In this document: piece by piece, positions 1 through 7,877 of the stretch | Layout: every line of letters begins with the position of its first letter | How positions within the stretch are numbered: position 1 is the stretch's first letter | DNA from: a virus | DNA: 61,365 nucleotides | Reading direction: 5' to 3' (one strand) | IMG/VR virus record: IMGVR_UViG_3300022752_000071 | Span: 1-61,365 of that record | Notes under the pieces: model-generated | What the model saw: only the letters and a program-made list of their open reading frames with translations | Databases searched by the model: none | Told to the model about the DNA's origin: nothing | Program-made: the position numbers and the translations under genes

Positions 1-265
1 GCCCGTCGGCGCAGGCATCGCCCCAATCCAAGAGGTCGTCGCGCTCGCGTTCCATCTCCGAATACAGCGCGGCTACCGAGTCGGCCAAGTCGATGAGCGT
101 CATGTCATCGGTGCTGTTGACGTGCAGCCCGTCGAGAATGGCGCGGGTTTTTTCGCGTTCGACTTGCAGTTGCACGAGCATCGCGTCGAGTTCGTTTCCT
201 TCGGGGAGCTTCTGAACGCGAGCGCGCAGTTGCCACATAGGGTCATTGGGGTTCGTTGTCGGCAT
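1..265 (-). CDS. Hypothetical protein, N-terminal part (cut by window edge)
   Basis: N-terminal 88 codons of the gene that is complete at 60753-61181. It starts at an ATG (263-265) with a GAAAG element about 6 nt upstream and runs off the left edge. The two copies encode the same residues. The protein begins with a short polar segment followed by a Leu/Glu/Arg-rich helical region. It lies 20 bp downstream of the DUF488 gene in the same leftward operon. No family recognised. Confidence 0.75.
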   Translation of the reverse strand, partial: MPTTNPNDPMWQLRARVQKLPEGNELDAMLVQLQVEREKTRAILDGLHVNSTDDMTLIDLADSVAALYSEMERERDDLLDWGDACADG

Positions 266-449
266 TGGTGTCTTTCGTTGGGGTGTCAATCAAGCCAGTC
301 GCACAAGTCGAGCGACGGGCAGGGGTCTCCGGTCCGTAGCGCCACCGCTAGATCGGAAGCGGCGAGCACTTGATCTTGATGGACGTGGTAGGTGTCCACA
401 CCGAGCAACAGCAGGGGTTCAGCGAGTTCGTGGTGCCGGTGGCAGGACC
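1..449. repeat. Terminal direct repeat, left copy
   Basis: Positions 1-449 match 60917-61365 with substitutions at 128, 176, 245, 292 and 334 only and no indels. The repeat covers the start of one leftward gene and the C-terminal part of the DUF488 gene, so it is ordinary coding sequence. The simplest reading is that the contig runs past its own start, giving a circular or circularly permuted genome of about 60,916 bp. Confidence 0.95.
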
Positions 450-753
450 AGGGTTCAGCGCAGGCACAGAGCAAGATCAGGTTCTCTGTTTGCTCTCGTG
501 CCACCAGCGGACGTAGGCACTCTTCCGGCGCGCGCTGCCACGTCGGCGACTTGGTGCGAAACGCCCGACCACCAAGCGTCTCGCCGTGCCACTCGTATCG
601 CTCTCCGAACTCGCGGGCCAAGTCCGCGCCGCGCCACCCCTGGCGACCCTGCGGTCGCGCGCGAACGTCCACGATGCGCGCGTTGAGCAGACCGACGAGT
701 TCGACGAAGACGTCGCCGCTGTCCGGTGTGTTGTATCCGAAGGAAAGAATCAC
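286..753 (-). CDS. DUF488-family protein
   Basis: 155 aa from a GTG start at 751-753 that overlaps the upstream stop codon as GTGA, indicating translational coupling. The pattern matches the DUF488 family: an N-terminal beta-strand entering a V-D-V-R motif, a LGGR-like motif near residue 65, then LLCAC followed by CHR in the C-terminal half. The conserved Cys and the CHR motif are features of this family, whose biochemical role is poorly defined. Function in the phage is unknown; nucleic acid or small-molecule chemistry is possible. The 3' end of the gene is duplicated in the right terminal repeat. Confidence 0.7.
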   Translation of the reverse strand: MILSFGYNTPDSGDVFVELVGLLNARIVDVRARPQGRQGWRGADLAREFGERYEWHGETLGGRAFRTKSPTWQRAPEECLRPLVAREQTENLILLCACAEPWSCHRHHELAEPLLLLGVDTYHVHQDQVLAASDLAVALRTGDPCPSLDLCDWLD

Positions 754-1091
754 GTTCGCACTTTCTTCCAGAGGGCAAAGCCAGACGCCCACAAACCGCG
801 GGCCTGCTTCACCGTGTCGATGCCGCCGAGCCGGCCGAGCGCATCGCTGTCGCCCTTCTTGGCGCGTTCGATCTCGTCGTCCATGTCGTTGATGAGTTCG
901 AGAAGCATCCGCGCCAGCGCGTCTCGGTGGAACTCGCCCACCGCCATCGCGGTGCCGCGCGAACGCTCCAAGTGCTCGGCGATGTTCGCGGCGACGCGCG
1001 CCTCCTCGGTGTCCTCGTCGTCGAGGTAGCGACCGACGATCTCGATCTCCAAGAACGACGCTTGTGCTGGGGTGATGGGGAACAACTTCAT
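750..1091 (-). CDS. Hypothetical protein, first gene of the leftward operon
   Basis: 113 aa, starting at ATG 1089-1091. Predicted largely alpha-helical with many Glu, Asp and Arg; no domain recognised. It is the promoter-proximal gene of the leftward transcription unit that continues into DUF488 and across the genome junction. There is no good Shine-Dalgarno; a -10-like TATTGT lies 12 nt before the start. Its stop overlaps the next gene's GTG by GTGA. Confidence 0.7.
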   Translation of the reverse strand: MKLFPITPAQASFLEIEIVGRYLDDEDTEEARVAANIAEHLERSRGTAMAVGEFHRDALARMLLELINDMDDEIERAKKGDSDALGRLGGIDTVKQARGLWASGFALWKKVRT

Positions 1092-1103
1092 GGTGACGAG
1101 AGA

Positions 1104-1137
1104 ACAATAGTCTTTCCGTCAAAAAACGCAAGCGTTT
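1104..1137 (-). promoter_or_regulatory. Candidate leftward promoter with palindromic operator
   Basis: On the minus strand TTGCGT (1126-1131) is followed after 16 nt by TATTGT (1104-1109), then 12 nt to the ATG of the 1091 gene. The -35 box sits inside a perfect inverted repeat, AAACGC-AA-GCGTTT (1124-1137), a plausible operator for a dimeric repressor such as the XRE-type protein at 60481-60756. The assignment comes from sequence inspection only. Confidence 0.45.
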
Positions 1138-1229
1138 GAAACAACTTTTTTTGACGACGGAGTAAAAGCGAAACATTCCGAATACTTAGCGCGACAAGTA
1201 TTTTCGGGCCGCGTGGATTGTGGTGATAG

Positions 1230-1259
1230 TTGTTGCATTTGCTAGCCGAGAGCTATATC
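1230..1259 (+). promoter_or_regulatory. Candidate rightward promoter for the primase-helicase
   Basis: TTGTTG (1230-1235), an 18-nt spacer and TATATC (1254-1259). The ATG at 1269 follows the -10 box by only 9 nt and has no convincing Shine-Dalgarno, so the transcript would be leaderless or nearly so. It lies in the 177-bp divergent gap shared with the leftward promoter at 1104-1131. Confidence 0.35.
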
Positions 1260-1268
1260 CACGCAGGC

Positions 1269-3698
1269 ATGCAACCACCCCATATTTCCGTCACCGCATG
1301 GCCCGGCCTGAACGCGAAACTCCCCGGCGTTCGGCAGGACATCACGCTCGAAGAACTCATCGACGACTTGCGACAGCCGGCGCAGTACCGGGGCAAGTGG
1401 GACCATCCCGGTTGGTCGCCGGGCGTGTTCGATCCGCCGCTTCGCAAGAGCGGCAACGTCCGCGAAATGTACTTGCTCGGCCTCGATTACGACGGCGACT
1501 CGGGCGCGACCATCGACGAGGCGCTCGCGTGCTGGGAGGGCGTTCGTGGTTTCCTCTACACCACCAAGAGCCACACGCCGCAGCAGCATCGCTTCCGCGT
1601 GATGCTCCTGCTCGACCGTCCGGTTTCGGCGGTGGAATACAAGCGGCTTTGGTTGCTCGCCGATGCGATGCTGAAGGAGATTGGCCATAAGGTCGATCCG
1701 CAGGCGAAGGACGCCGCACGCTTCTGGTACGCGCCGGGCACGGACGGAGCGCCGCACGAGCTTCACGACTTCGACGGTGAGCCGCTCGCGGTAGACGAGT
1801 GGCTTGACCAAGCACCAGAACTCGCCGCCGTCGTGAGCGCCTACGACTGGGACGAAGCCGACGCGCCGCCGGAAATCGTGGCGAATGCGAAGGCGTACCT
1901 TGCGGCGATGCCGCCCGCCATCAGCGGGCAGGGCGGGCACCCGACGACGTTCCGCGCTGCCGTCGCCCTTGTTCGAGGGTTCGGCTTGTCCCGCCGACAG
2001 GCAGTGGACGTGCTGATGACGGACTACAATCCGCGCTGCTTGCCGCAGTGGACCGAAGACGAGCTTCGCCACAAGGTCGAAGACGCCCACGCCAATTCAA
2101 CGCGACCGTGGGGGTACCTTCGCTCGCGCCCTACCATTCGCCTGGGTGTCGATCTCTTCCGCGTCGTCAACGATGCGGTGGCGGCACTCGCCCAGGCGAA
2201 GACGCTGTACCAGACGACGGGCCGACTCGTCCGCGTCGTGCGGGTTGAGGAGGCGGACGAAGGCAGGACGCAGGCTACGCGCGGCACGCCGCTCATCTCG
2301 CCGCTGACGCCGATGGCGCTGCACTCGCACCTTACGGAAATCGCCCGCTGGGAGTCGTTCGACAATCGAACGCAGACGTGGGTGCCGAAAGAGCCAAGCA
2401 AGAACGCCGTGCTCGCCCTCGCCGAACTCATGGAGTGGCCGGGAGTCCCTCCGATTGCCGGAATCACCGAAGTCCCCGTCATGCGCGCCGACGGCACGGT
2501 GCTCGACAAGCCTGGCTACGACAACGCCACGGGGTATCTCTACTTGAGCCAAGGCGCGTTCGAGCCAATCCAAGAGTTCCCCTCGCAGGTCGATGCTCGC
2601 GCCGCCCTCACCGACTTGGTCGAAGTCTGGCAGGACTTCCCCTTCAAGACCGAAGCCGACAGGTTCATCCCCATTGCGGCGCTGCTCACCCTCGTCGCCC
2701 GTCCCGCCATCACCGGCAACGTGCCCTTGATTGCGTTCGATGCCCCCTTGAAGGGCACCGGCAAGACGCTCGCCATCGACAGCGTCGGTGTCATCGCGAC
2801 GGGTCGACCGAGCTACAAGATCAATTGGACCGGAAACGAGGACGAGCAGGAAAAGCAGTTGAACAGCTACGCGCGCCTCCGCACGCCGCTCGTCAACTTC
2901 GACAACGCCAACACGCCGATTCGCGGTGCGGCATTGGAGCGCGTGCTGACGAGCCGGGGGCGCGTGGCGTTGCGAGTTCTTGGTTCGTCGACCATCGAGG
3001 AGCACATCTGGAAGACGGTCATCTTCGTCTCGGGCAATCAGTTGAAGATTGCTTCCGACATGACGCGACGCACGCTTCGCTGCCGCATGGTTCCGCGGCA
3101 CGAGCGCCCAAGCGAACGGCCCCTCGACACGTTCGCGCACAACGACTTGCTTTCTTGGTGCCGACAGGAGCGCGAGCGGCTCATTGACAGCGCCCTCACC
3201 CTGCTCCGCGCCTACGTCGTCGCCGGCAAACCGCGGCAGGACATCGGCAATCGCGGAGGGTTCGAGGAATGGATCGAACTCATCGCAGGGGCCATCAAGT
3301 GGGCGGGCGGTCCCGACATTCTCACTTGCTGGGACCACGAGGACGATGACGACGAGCAGCGACAGGCGCATGTCGCGTTGCTCGAATGGTGGAAAGAACG
3401 CTGGCCGGACGGCACCACGTCGAAGGAGGCCCTTGCCGACTTGCAGTCTCCGTCTACGTCTCTCGGAGGACAGGCTCGCCGAGCCGAGGTGCTTGATGCT
3501 GTTCGAGTTCTTTGCGGCCTCACGGACGTGAAGAGCCTTTCGGCAAGGGAACTCGGCTTCGCGTTGCGTACGCTTCGCGAGGTCTACGTTGGCGGGAAGT
3601 TCTTCGATTCAGGCAAGAACACCAACGCCGGCAAGCTGTGGCTTGTCACTTCGCACGCAGAGCAGCAGGCAGCGCTCGCAAGCGACGCGGCCCAGTAG
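1269..3698 (+). CDS. Primase-helicase (AEP-like primase plus AAA-type helicase)
   Basis: About 809 aa, two enzyme modules. The N-terminal part has features of phage and plasmid archaeo-eukaryotic-type primases: an acidic GLDYDGD motif near residue 82, then a TKSH...RFRVMLLLDRP segment and a DAARFWYAPG segment. The C-terminal half has a Walker A (APLKGTGKT near residue 500), an acidic LVNFDNAN segment in the Walker B position and the basic VLTSRGRVALRVLG region seen in primase-linked helicases. The likely role is primer synthesis and DNA unwinding at the replication fork alongside the phage DNA polymerase. ATG 1269 was preferred to upstream TTG codons at 1230 and 1233. A hairpin lies 31 nt after the stop. 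Confidence 0.7.
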   Translation: MQPPHISVTAWPGLNAKLPGVRQDITLEELIDDLRQPAQYRGKWDHPGWSPGVFDPPLRKSGNVREMYLLGLDYDGDSGATIDEALACWEGVRGFLYTTKSHTPQQHRFRVMLLLDRPVSAVEYKRLWLLADAMLKEIGHKVDPQAKDAARFWYAPGTDGAPHELHDFDGEPLAVDEWLDQAPELAAVVSAYDWDEADAPPEIVANAKAYLAAMPPAISGQGGHPTTFRAAVALVRGFGLSRRQAVDVLMTDYNPRCLPQWTEDELRHKVEDAHANSTRPWGYLRSRPTIRLGVDLFRVVNDAVAALAQAKTLYQTTGRLVRVVRVEEADEGRTQATRGTPLISPLTPMALHSHLTEIARWESFDNRTQTWVPKEPSKNAVLALAELMEWPGVPPIAGITEVPVMRADGTVLDKPGYDNATGYLYLSQGAFEPIQEFPSQVDARAALTDLVEVWQDFPFKTEADRFIPIAALLTLVARPAITGNVPLIAFDAPLKGTGKTLAIDSVGVIATGRPSYKINWTGNEDEQEKQLNSYARLRTPLVNFDNANTPIRGAALERVLTSRGRVALRVLGSSTIEEHIWKTVIFVSGNQLKIASDMTRRTLRCRMVPRHERPSERPLDTFAHNDLLSWCRQERERLIDSALTLLRAYVVAGKPRQDIGNRGGFEEWIELIAGAIKWAGGPDILTCWDHEDDDDEQRQAHVALLEWWKERWPDGTTSKEALADLQSPSTSLGGQARRAEVLDAVRVLCGLTDVKSLSARELGFALRTLREVYVGGKFFDSGKNTNAGKLWLVTSHAEQQAALASDAAQ

Positions 3699-3732
3699 CA
3701 GCGAGGGGCACAGCGAGGGACACAGCGAGGGG
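3699..3732 (+). repeat. Triplicated CAGCGAGGG repeat
   Basis: Three near-identical 10-12 bp units (CAGCGAGGGGCA type) directly follow the primase-helicase stop codon. The last unit runs into the hairpin at 3729-3761. Role unknown; possibly a protein-binding or slippage-generated repeat. Confidence 0.7.
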
Positions 3733-3761
3733 ATACTGAAGATTCTTTCTTCGGTATCCCC
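3729..3761 (+). terminator. Strong hairpin after the primase-helicase
   Basis: GGGGATAC-T-GAAGA pairs with TCTTC-G-GTATCCCC around a 5-nt loop: 13 Watson-Crick pairs plus one G-T. No U-tract follows, so it may be a rho-dependent or processing structure and not a classical intrinsic terminator. Confidence 0.5.
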
Positions 3762-3764
3762 ACT

Positions 3765-3947
3765 CACAACCTGACCGGCCGTCCGCGCTTTTCCTTGAGA
3801 CGGCCCGCTGCCCGACGAACTTGCAACCCAACCGCCCACCGCAAAATCGAAGATTGGTTTTCCCGCCCGACGCCAGCACAACCTAACCGGCTGCCGCGCA
3901 CAACCTAACCGGCTTTCGCCCCGACGTTCTCACAACCTGATCGGCTT
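3765..3947. repeat. Dispersed CACAACCTrAyCGGC repeats, left cluster
   Basis: Four 17-bp copies begin at 3765, 3877, 3899 and 3931, and a degenerate copy lies near 3821. The consensus is CACAACCT-R-A-Y-CGGC. The same CAACC...CGG core starts each unit of the array at 8918-9134, so related repeats flank the GC-rich 4.0-8.7 kb block. The 630 bp from 3699 to 4329 contain no gene I can support. Confidence 0.7.
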
Positions 3948-3974
3948 CCGCGAACTCTCTCGAAGGCTCATATA

Positions 3975-4005
3975 GGTAATTACGAATTGCGAATTGCGAA
4001 TTACC
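3975..4005. repeat. Inverted repeat GGTAATT/AATTACC with GAATTGC iterations
   Basis: GGTAATT (3975-3981) and AATTACC (3999-4005) enclose CGAATTG units repeated in tandem. It is the most AT-rich spot of this gap and marks the change into the GC-rich block. It could be a binding site, an origin element or a boundary. Confidence 0.5.
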
Positions 4006-4132
4006 GAGCGCCTCACCCTTCATCCCTCACCGCCCTACCATCAAGCCAATCGCGCTTAGGCTGACGCCTTAAGTCAGGCCGTCGTGCTATTAATTTGGGC
4101 CGCCTTTCGCGCCGCCCCCGGTCGCCGCGCGT

Positions 4133-4339
4133 GCGTCGGTCGCCGCGCGCGCGTGTGGGTGCGTGTGGGTGCGCGTGCGTGCGCGAGGGCGGACTACGCC
4201 GCGCGCGCGTCGGTCGCCGCGCGCGCGTGTGGGTGCGTGTGGGTGCGCGTGCGTGCGCGAGGGCGGACTACGCCGCGAGGGGGAGCCGAGGACGAGCCGA
4301 GGACGAGCCGAGGACGAGCCGAGGGCGGACTACGCCGCG
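4133..4339. repeat. GC-rich tandem repeats (74-bp unit x2, then 11-bp unit x3.7)
   Basis: A 74-bp unit starts at 4133 and again at 4207, nearly identical and rich in GTGGGTGC and CGCGCG. From 4283 an 11-bp unit (GAGCCGAGGAC) is repeated, ending at 4323. The 19-bp word GAGGGCGGACTACGCCGCG occurs at 4185, 4259 and 4321; the last copy contains the stop codon of the leftward gene 4330-4677. Rightward reading frames here are compositional artefacts. Confidence 0.8.
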
Positions 4340-4677
4340 AGGGGGAGGGGGAGGGGGAGCATGTGGACGGACGCCACGTCCAGGCGCTCGGAGGACGTCG
4401 CCAGCGCGCGGAGGGACGCGCGGTGGAGCGTCTCGATCTCCGCGTCCGCGTCGACCGAGGCGACGCTCGCCATAGCCTCACCCCAGGCCATCGCGACCGC
4501 GACCGGGTCGATCAGTTCAACATCCGAGACGTCGAGGACGATTACCGCGTCGACGTCCGCGGGGACATCGGGCAGCGCGACCGAGCCCATTGCGAGCACC
4601 GCGAGGGTAGCGGCGACGAAGGACCAGCTAGCGCAGATCGGCAGGGCGAGCAAAGCGACGAAGATGGCGAGAGTCAT
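4330..4677 (-). CDS. Small membrane protein of the GC-rich block
   Basis: 115 aa. Residues 1-35 are strongly hydrophobic (one long or two short membrane segments). The rest is Ala/Val/Asp-rich with acidic patches. It starts at ATG 4675-4677 with a GGAGA Shine-Dalgarno 9 nt upstream, in a leader almost identical to that of the 5635 gene (CAACGGAGA...CACCATG). Its 3' end runs into the GC-rich repeats, so the C-terminal MLPLPLPLAA may be repeat-derived. Function unknown. Confidence 0.5.
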   Translation of the reverse strand: MTLAIFVALLALPICASWSFVAATLAVLAMGSVALPDVPADVDAVIVLDVSDVELIDPVAVAMAWGEAMASVASVDADAEIETLHRASLRALATSSERLDVASVHMLPLPLPLAA

Positions 4678-4717
4678 GGTGGGGGGTCTCCGTTGGGGGG
4701 TGTCGAGGACAAGAGGA

Positions 4718-4747
4718 CGTTACACACTAGCGTGTCGAAACGCAAGT
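4718..4747 (-). promoter_or_regulatory. Candidate promoter/operator for the 4677 gene
   Basis: On the minus strand TTGCGT, a 17-nt spacer and TAACGT. The spacer contains the inverted repeat ACAC-TAGC-GTGT (4724-4735). A 21-bp relative (17 of 21 identical) lies at 7878-7898 in the long gap upstream of the DUF932 operon, suggesting one regulator binds both. Confidence 0.35.
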
Positions 4748-4824
4748 ATTAATTCCCTCCCCTTTGTCGATTTTCGCGAATCGCGGCAAATTGCGGGCGA
4801 TCCGCGAGCCACAAAATGAAACGA

Positions 4825-4850
4825 CCCCCGATCGAGGGGCCGATCGGGGG
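4825..4850 (-). terminator. Terminator of the leftward GC-block operon
   Basis: A perfect 10-bp stem, CCCCCGATCG with CGATCGGGGG, and a 6-nt loop lie just past the stop of the 4880-5635 gene. On the minus strand it is followed by TCGTTTCATTTTG, a weak U-rich tail. Confidence 0.65.
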
Positions 4851-4879
4851 TTAGTAGCGGGAGGGGAGGGGAGGCTAGG

Positions 4880-5635
4880 TCATCCCCTCACTGGCATCAC
4901 GAGCGCGAGCGCGTCCGTGCCGTCTCGTCCCTCGATGTCGTACCGCATGGGGGCAAGGTAGGCCCATTCGCCTTGATCCTTCGCCGCCCCCCACGAGCGA
5001 TCGGGACGCCATTCGGCGTCTGCGATCGAGGCGCGGACGCTGGTCGCGCCGACGGCGTCCGCGACGTCCGCGAGCCGGGCGAGGTAGTGTGGATCGGCAT
5101 ACCAGATCGCGCTACCAGTAGCAGCGCCCGCGTCCGGCGTCGTCCCGTGCGTGCGTCGCGCGGGAATGACTTGGTCGACGGGGGGGTACTGCATCCCGCC
5201 ATCGATCACGACTTGCGACGTTGTCGAGGGGGAGCCGAGCATCGGGTCTCCCTCCCCCTTGCGTCCGGCGTGGGGGACGGTCGCGACGTCCGCGTGGAGG
5301 ATGGGTGAACCTTCGACTTGCGAGCCGATCGCGATCGCGATCGACTCGCGGGCACCGCATGCCTTGACCGCGCGCATCATGGTCGATCGGGGGATGACCG
5401 CGTATCCCTGGGGGGAGTAAGCGGGGATCGGCGTCGACCCACCCGTCCGCCCGCGGAGGAGGAGCAGGGTATGTCCGTCCGTCGCGATCGCCTCCGGGCG
5501 TCCGTCGACATAGCGCAGGCACACCGAGCACAGCGCGGTGCGCGTCTCGTCGGTCGACGCAAAGGCTAGCAGGGCCTTCGCTTCGGCTTTTGAGAAAGTG
5601 AGGTAAACGCGGGAATCGTGGCTGTAGGTCTGCAT
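4880..5635 (-). CDS. Putative sliding-clamp-like (DnaN-related) protein
   Basis: 251 aa. The N-terminal half reads like a beta-clamp domain: a KAEAKALLAFAS helix, then LRYVDGRPEAIATDGHTLLLL, the strand-turn-strand with ATDGH(R/T)L typical of DnaN domains. Length is below the 360-370 aa of cellular clamps, so it would hold fewer domains. If real, it could act as a processivity factor or decoy. The leader has a GGAGA Shine-Dalgarno. It sits at the end of an operon with a DUF932 protein. The assignment is tentative. Confidence 0.4.
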   Translation of the reverse strand: MQTYSHDSRVYLTFSKAEAKALLAFASTDETRTALCSVCLRYVDGRPEAIATDGHTLLLLRGRTGGSTPIPAYSPQGYAVIPRSTMMRAVKACGARESIAIAIGSQVEGSPILHADVATVPHAGRKGEGDPMLGSPSTTSQVVIDGGMQYPPVDQVIPARRTHGTTPDAGAATGSAIWYADPHYLARLADVADAVGATSVRASIADAEWRPDRSWGAAKDQGEWAYLAPMRYDIEGRDGTDALALVMPVRG

Positions 5636-5670
5636 GGTGGGTTTCTCCGTTGCTAGGTGGGGCGAGGGGG

Positions 5671-5853
5671 TTATCGGTGGGGACGCGGCCGGGGTGCCGG
5701 CCGGGGTGCCGGCCGATAGACTGGCCGGGAGTAGTGCGCGCGCACTACTGGCCCGGCATGCCGCGGGGGATCGTCGGGGGCCAGCGCGACTAGTCCGCCG
5801 AGCGCCGCGCCAAATAGCGCGGCCCCCAGGGCTTCAAGGATGGATCGGGTCAT
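5671..5853 (-). CDS. Small membrane protein with Arg/Pro-rich tail
   Basis: 60 aa. Residues 4-26 form a likely membrane helix rich in Leu/Ala/Gly. The C-terminal 20 residues are RPAPRPAPRPRPHR-like and come from a short DNA repeat (GGCCGGGGTGCC). The ATG (5851-5853) overlaps the stop of the 5850-6329 gene, so translation is coupled. A perfect 20-bp palindrome (5730-5749) lies within the gene. Function unknown. Confidence 0.45.
   Translation of the reverse strand: MTRSILEALGAALFGAALGGLVALAPDDPPRHAGPVVRAHYSRPVYRPAPRPAPRPRPHR
5730..5749. repeat. Perfect 20-bp palindrome
   Basis: AGTAGTGCGC followed directly by GCGCACTACT, flanked by GGCCGGG on one side and GGCCCGGC on the other. The full structure could form a hairpin or cruciform of about 16 bp per arm. 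It lies inside the coding region of the 60-aa protein. Confidence 0.8.
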
Positions 5854-6329
5854 GGCGCGCGGTATGCCTCGATAAAGCGGCCGTCCGCGTAGGTGAGGCA
5901 GACTCGCAGCGCCACCGGGCCGCGCGTCTCTTCGTCGTCGGTCTCGACCGACGTCTGGACTAGTTCGACACGCGCGGCTACGTCTGCGGCAATCTCGATC
6001 GCTGCGAGGCGATCACGCTCCGCGCGGAGCGCGCGCCATAGTGCGGGCGACGGCGTTTCGTCATCGCCGATTGCGGTCTCATGAGTGACTGCACCGCACC
6101 ACGGCAGGGTGTGGAGACGCACGTAGCCGAGCGATTTCGCAATCCCCCACAAATATTCCCCGATCTTCCGCTTGTACGGGTCGGAATGTGGGCCGAGTGT
6201 CGCGAGCCATGCGGATTCTTCCGCGTCATGCATTCCCGCCGCGGTGGCGAGCCGCGCAACGGCCGCGAGGCGCTCCGAGCGCGCGGTCGGATGATTGAGC
6301 ATGTAGTTGGTCTCGATCCAGTTGTTCAT
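5850..6329 (-). CDS. Hypothetical protein, GC-rich block
   Basis: 159 aa. A helical N-terminal region carries LAAVARLATAAGM and YLWGIAKSLGYVRL segments, followed by a polar, acidic C-terminal half. No family recognised. The start (6327-6329) has AAGGA 5-6 nt upstream. It lies between the DUF932 gene and the small membrane protein, overlapping the latter by 4 bp, so it belongs to the same operon. Confidence 0.55.
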   Translation of the reverse strand: MNNWIETNYMLNHPTARSERLAAVARLATAAGMHDAEESAWLATLGPHSDPYKRKIGEYLWGIAKSLGYVRLHTLPWCGAVTHETAIGDDETPSPALWRALRAERDRLAAIEIAADVAARVELVQTSVETDDEETRGPVALRVCLTYADGRFIEAYRAP

Positions 6330-6362
6330 GGGTTCCTTCGTAGGGGTGGGTGCGTCCGTCGC

Positions 6363-6402
6363 ACCCTTCGGCCGCTCACGGGAGGGTGAGCGGCCGAAGG
6401 GT
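6363..6402 (-). terminator. Large hairpin between the DUF932 and 159-aa genes
   Basis: A 17-bp perfect inverted repeat, ACCCTTCGGCCGCTCAC with its complement, around a 6-nt loop. A second 7-bp hairpin (CCCGACC/GGTCGGG) lies just beside it at 6406-6426. There is no U-tract, so it may attenuate transcription or process the operon message and not end transcription fully. Confidence 0.5.
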
Positions 6403-6434
6403 ACGCCCGACCGGACGACGGTCGGGTGTCCCTG

Positions 6435-7493
6435 TCAGCCGTCCAAGATCCAATCGAGGAGGCCGGCCTGCTCGGCCGGCACGCCCATCGCGACCGCTTC
6501 GGCGACCGCGACCGCTTCGACGCTGCCGTCCGGCCGGACGACTTCGACAAGACGTTCGATTACGGTCTCGATCTCCGCGATCCGCTTGCTCCGCGCTCCG
6601 AAGAGGAGACTGTCTAGGCGGTCCGCTCCCCCGCGACATTCGCGCGTTGCGCCGTCCGCTTCGCGATCGACCAGCCACGTAGCGGCATTCCACAGGCTGG
6701 CGACATTGCCGGCCGCACCGCCGACGGCGTTTTCGGGGCGGCGGGCCGCGATCCTCGCGTCCGTCCGCTCGTTCTCCGCGCGGGTCTTCGCACGCTGCGA
6801 AGCATCGTCGGGCGCGGAGGGAAACAGCGCGTCAAACGCTTCGCGCGCGGCGTCGGCGGGGAGAACGGTGCGGCTCGCTCGCTCGTACAATTCGCGCACC
6901 TTGCGTCCGCTGGCGATCGATTCGCCGATCGTGTCGGCGAGCACGTTTACCTTCTCTTCAAGGGATGCGGTGTGCCGCAGTCTGGCCATTCCCTTGCCAT
7001 CGCTCGACATCGCTGCTTTGAGGGTGTTCGCACAAACGACTCGGACGCTGCTCGTTCCCGCGGTTAACTGAAGCGTGCCGTCGAAGCTATCGGCCAACAT
7101 GAGATGGTCGACGAGACCGCTACCGCTACCGATCTCGAACGTCGCGAGCACTCGCGTGCCATCGCGAAGCGAGAACGCCCCGGTGGGTCGCGCACCGGCA
7201 GCGGTAGCAGCGCGAACCAGGGTCCGCCACTCATCCGGCGTCGTTGCGCGGTAGCGGTCGCCGACGACGGAGAGCGCCCGATCGGGGTGCGCGAGGTAGG
7301 ACGCGACGATCGCGGAGCCCGGAGCCCGGAGCCCGCCGGACGTGTAGACGTCCTCCGAGCGGAGAGCGATAGGCCACGCGCCCGAAGTCTCGCCGTGCGC
7401 GACGATGTCCTCCGCGGTGTGCATCTCCGCGACCGTTTCGAGACCGTGCCAAGACGATGCGGCGAGCACGCCGCGATGCCATTCGTGAGCCAT
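6435..7493 (-). CDS. DUF932-family phage/plasmid protein
   Basis: 352 aa. It resembles the phage/plasmid-like DUF932 family (TIGR03299): an N-terminal W-H-G segment, an SVVGDRYRATT motif near residue 75, a GARPTGAFSLRDGTRVLATFEI region and RVVCANTLKAAM in the middle. These proteins are common on plasmids and large phages, and their activity is not established. ATG 7491-7493 has AAAGGAAA upstream and begins the leftward operon. The family match suggests the block derives from a plasmid or satellite. Confidence 0.55.
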   Translation of the reverse strand: MAHEWHRGVLAASSWHGLETVAEMHTAEDIVAHGETSGAWPIALRSEDVYTSGGLRAPGSAIVASYLAHPDRALSVVGDRYRATTPDEWRTLVRAATAAGARPTGAFSLRDGTRVLATFEIGSGSGLVDHLMLADSFDGTLQLTAGTSSVRVVCANTLKAAMSSDGKGMARLRHTASLEEKVNVLADTIGESIASGRKVRELYERASRTVLPADAAREAFDALFPSAPDDASQRAKTRAENERTDARIAARRPENAVGGAAGNVASLWNAATWLVDREADGATRECRGGADRLDSLLFGARSKRIAEIETVIERLVEVVRPDGSVEAVAVAEAVAMGVPAEQAGLLDWILDG

Positions 7494-7877
7494 GTGGTGG
7501 TTTCCTTTCGTTCGGTGGGGCGCGCCGTCGCGCCGTTTGACGAAAGAGTTATGACACGCGACTATTAATCGGAGCAAGCAAAAATCGTCCTGCGATGTCG
7601 ATTTTTCTCAATTCGCGGAAATCCCCTGCGATTTCGGCGCTTTGCGGGATTCGCGAATTTCTCACGCGGGCCACCGCGGCGAACGGCCGCACAAATAAAG
7701 GAACCGCGCGCGCCCGCGCGAATAGTCGAAAGCGTTAAACAACGCAAGGGGAAAAGCACGGCCGCGTGACGATTTTAGGGGTGCTCGGGTGTAGGTATTA
7801 ACTTACCCGTTAAATTCCCGGGGAAAATCGGGATTTCCGTTTTAACGCATTTTCGGCACTAAAACGGGTCAAGGTAG

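Noticed and set aside
286-1176. Long leftward reading frame of 296 codons as one gene
   Set aside because: Only its 3' part (DUF488) has protein-like features; the 5' part is Arg-rich shadow of the 750-1091 gene in another frame.
4084-4752. Rightward protein in the GC-rich repeats
   Set aside because: Composition is Arg/Ala/Gly from CGCGCG and GTGGGTGC repeats, with no Shine-Dalgarno and no family; the leftward frame is better.
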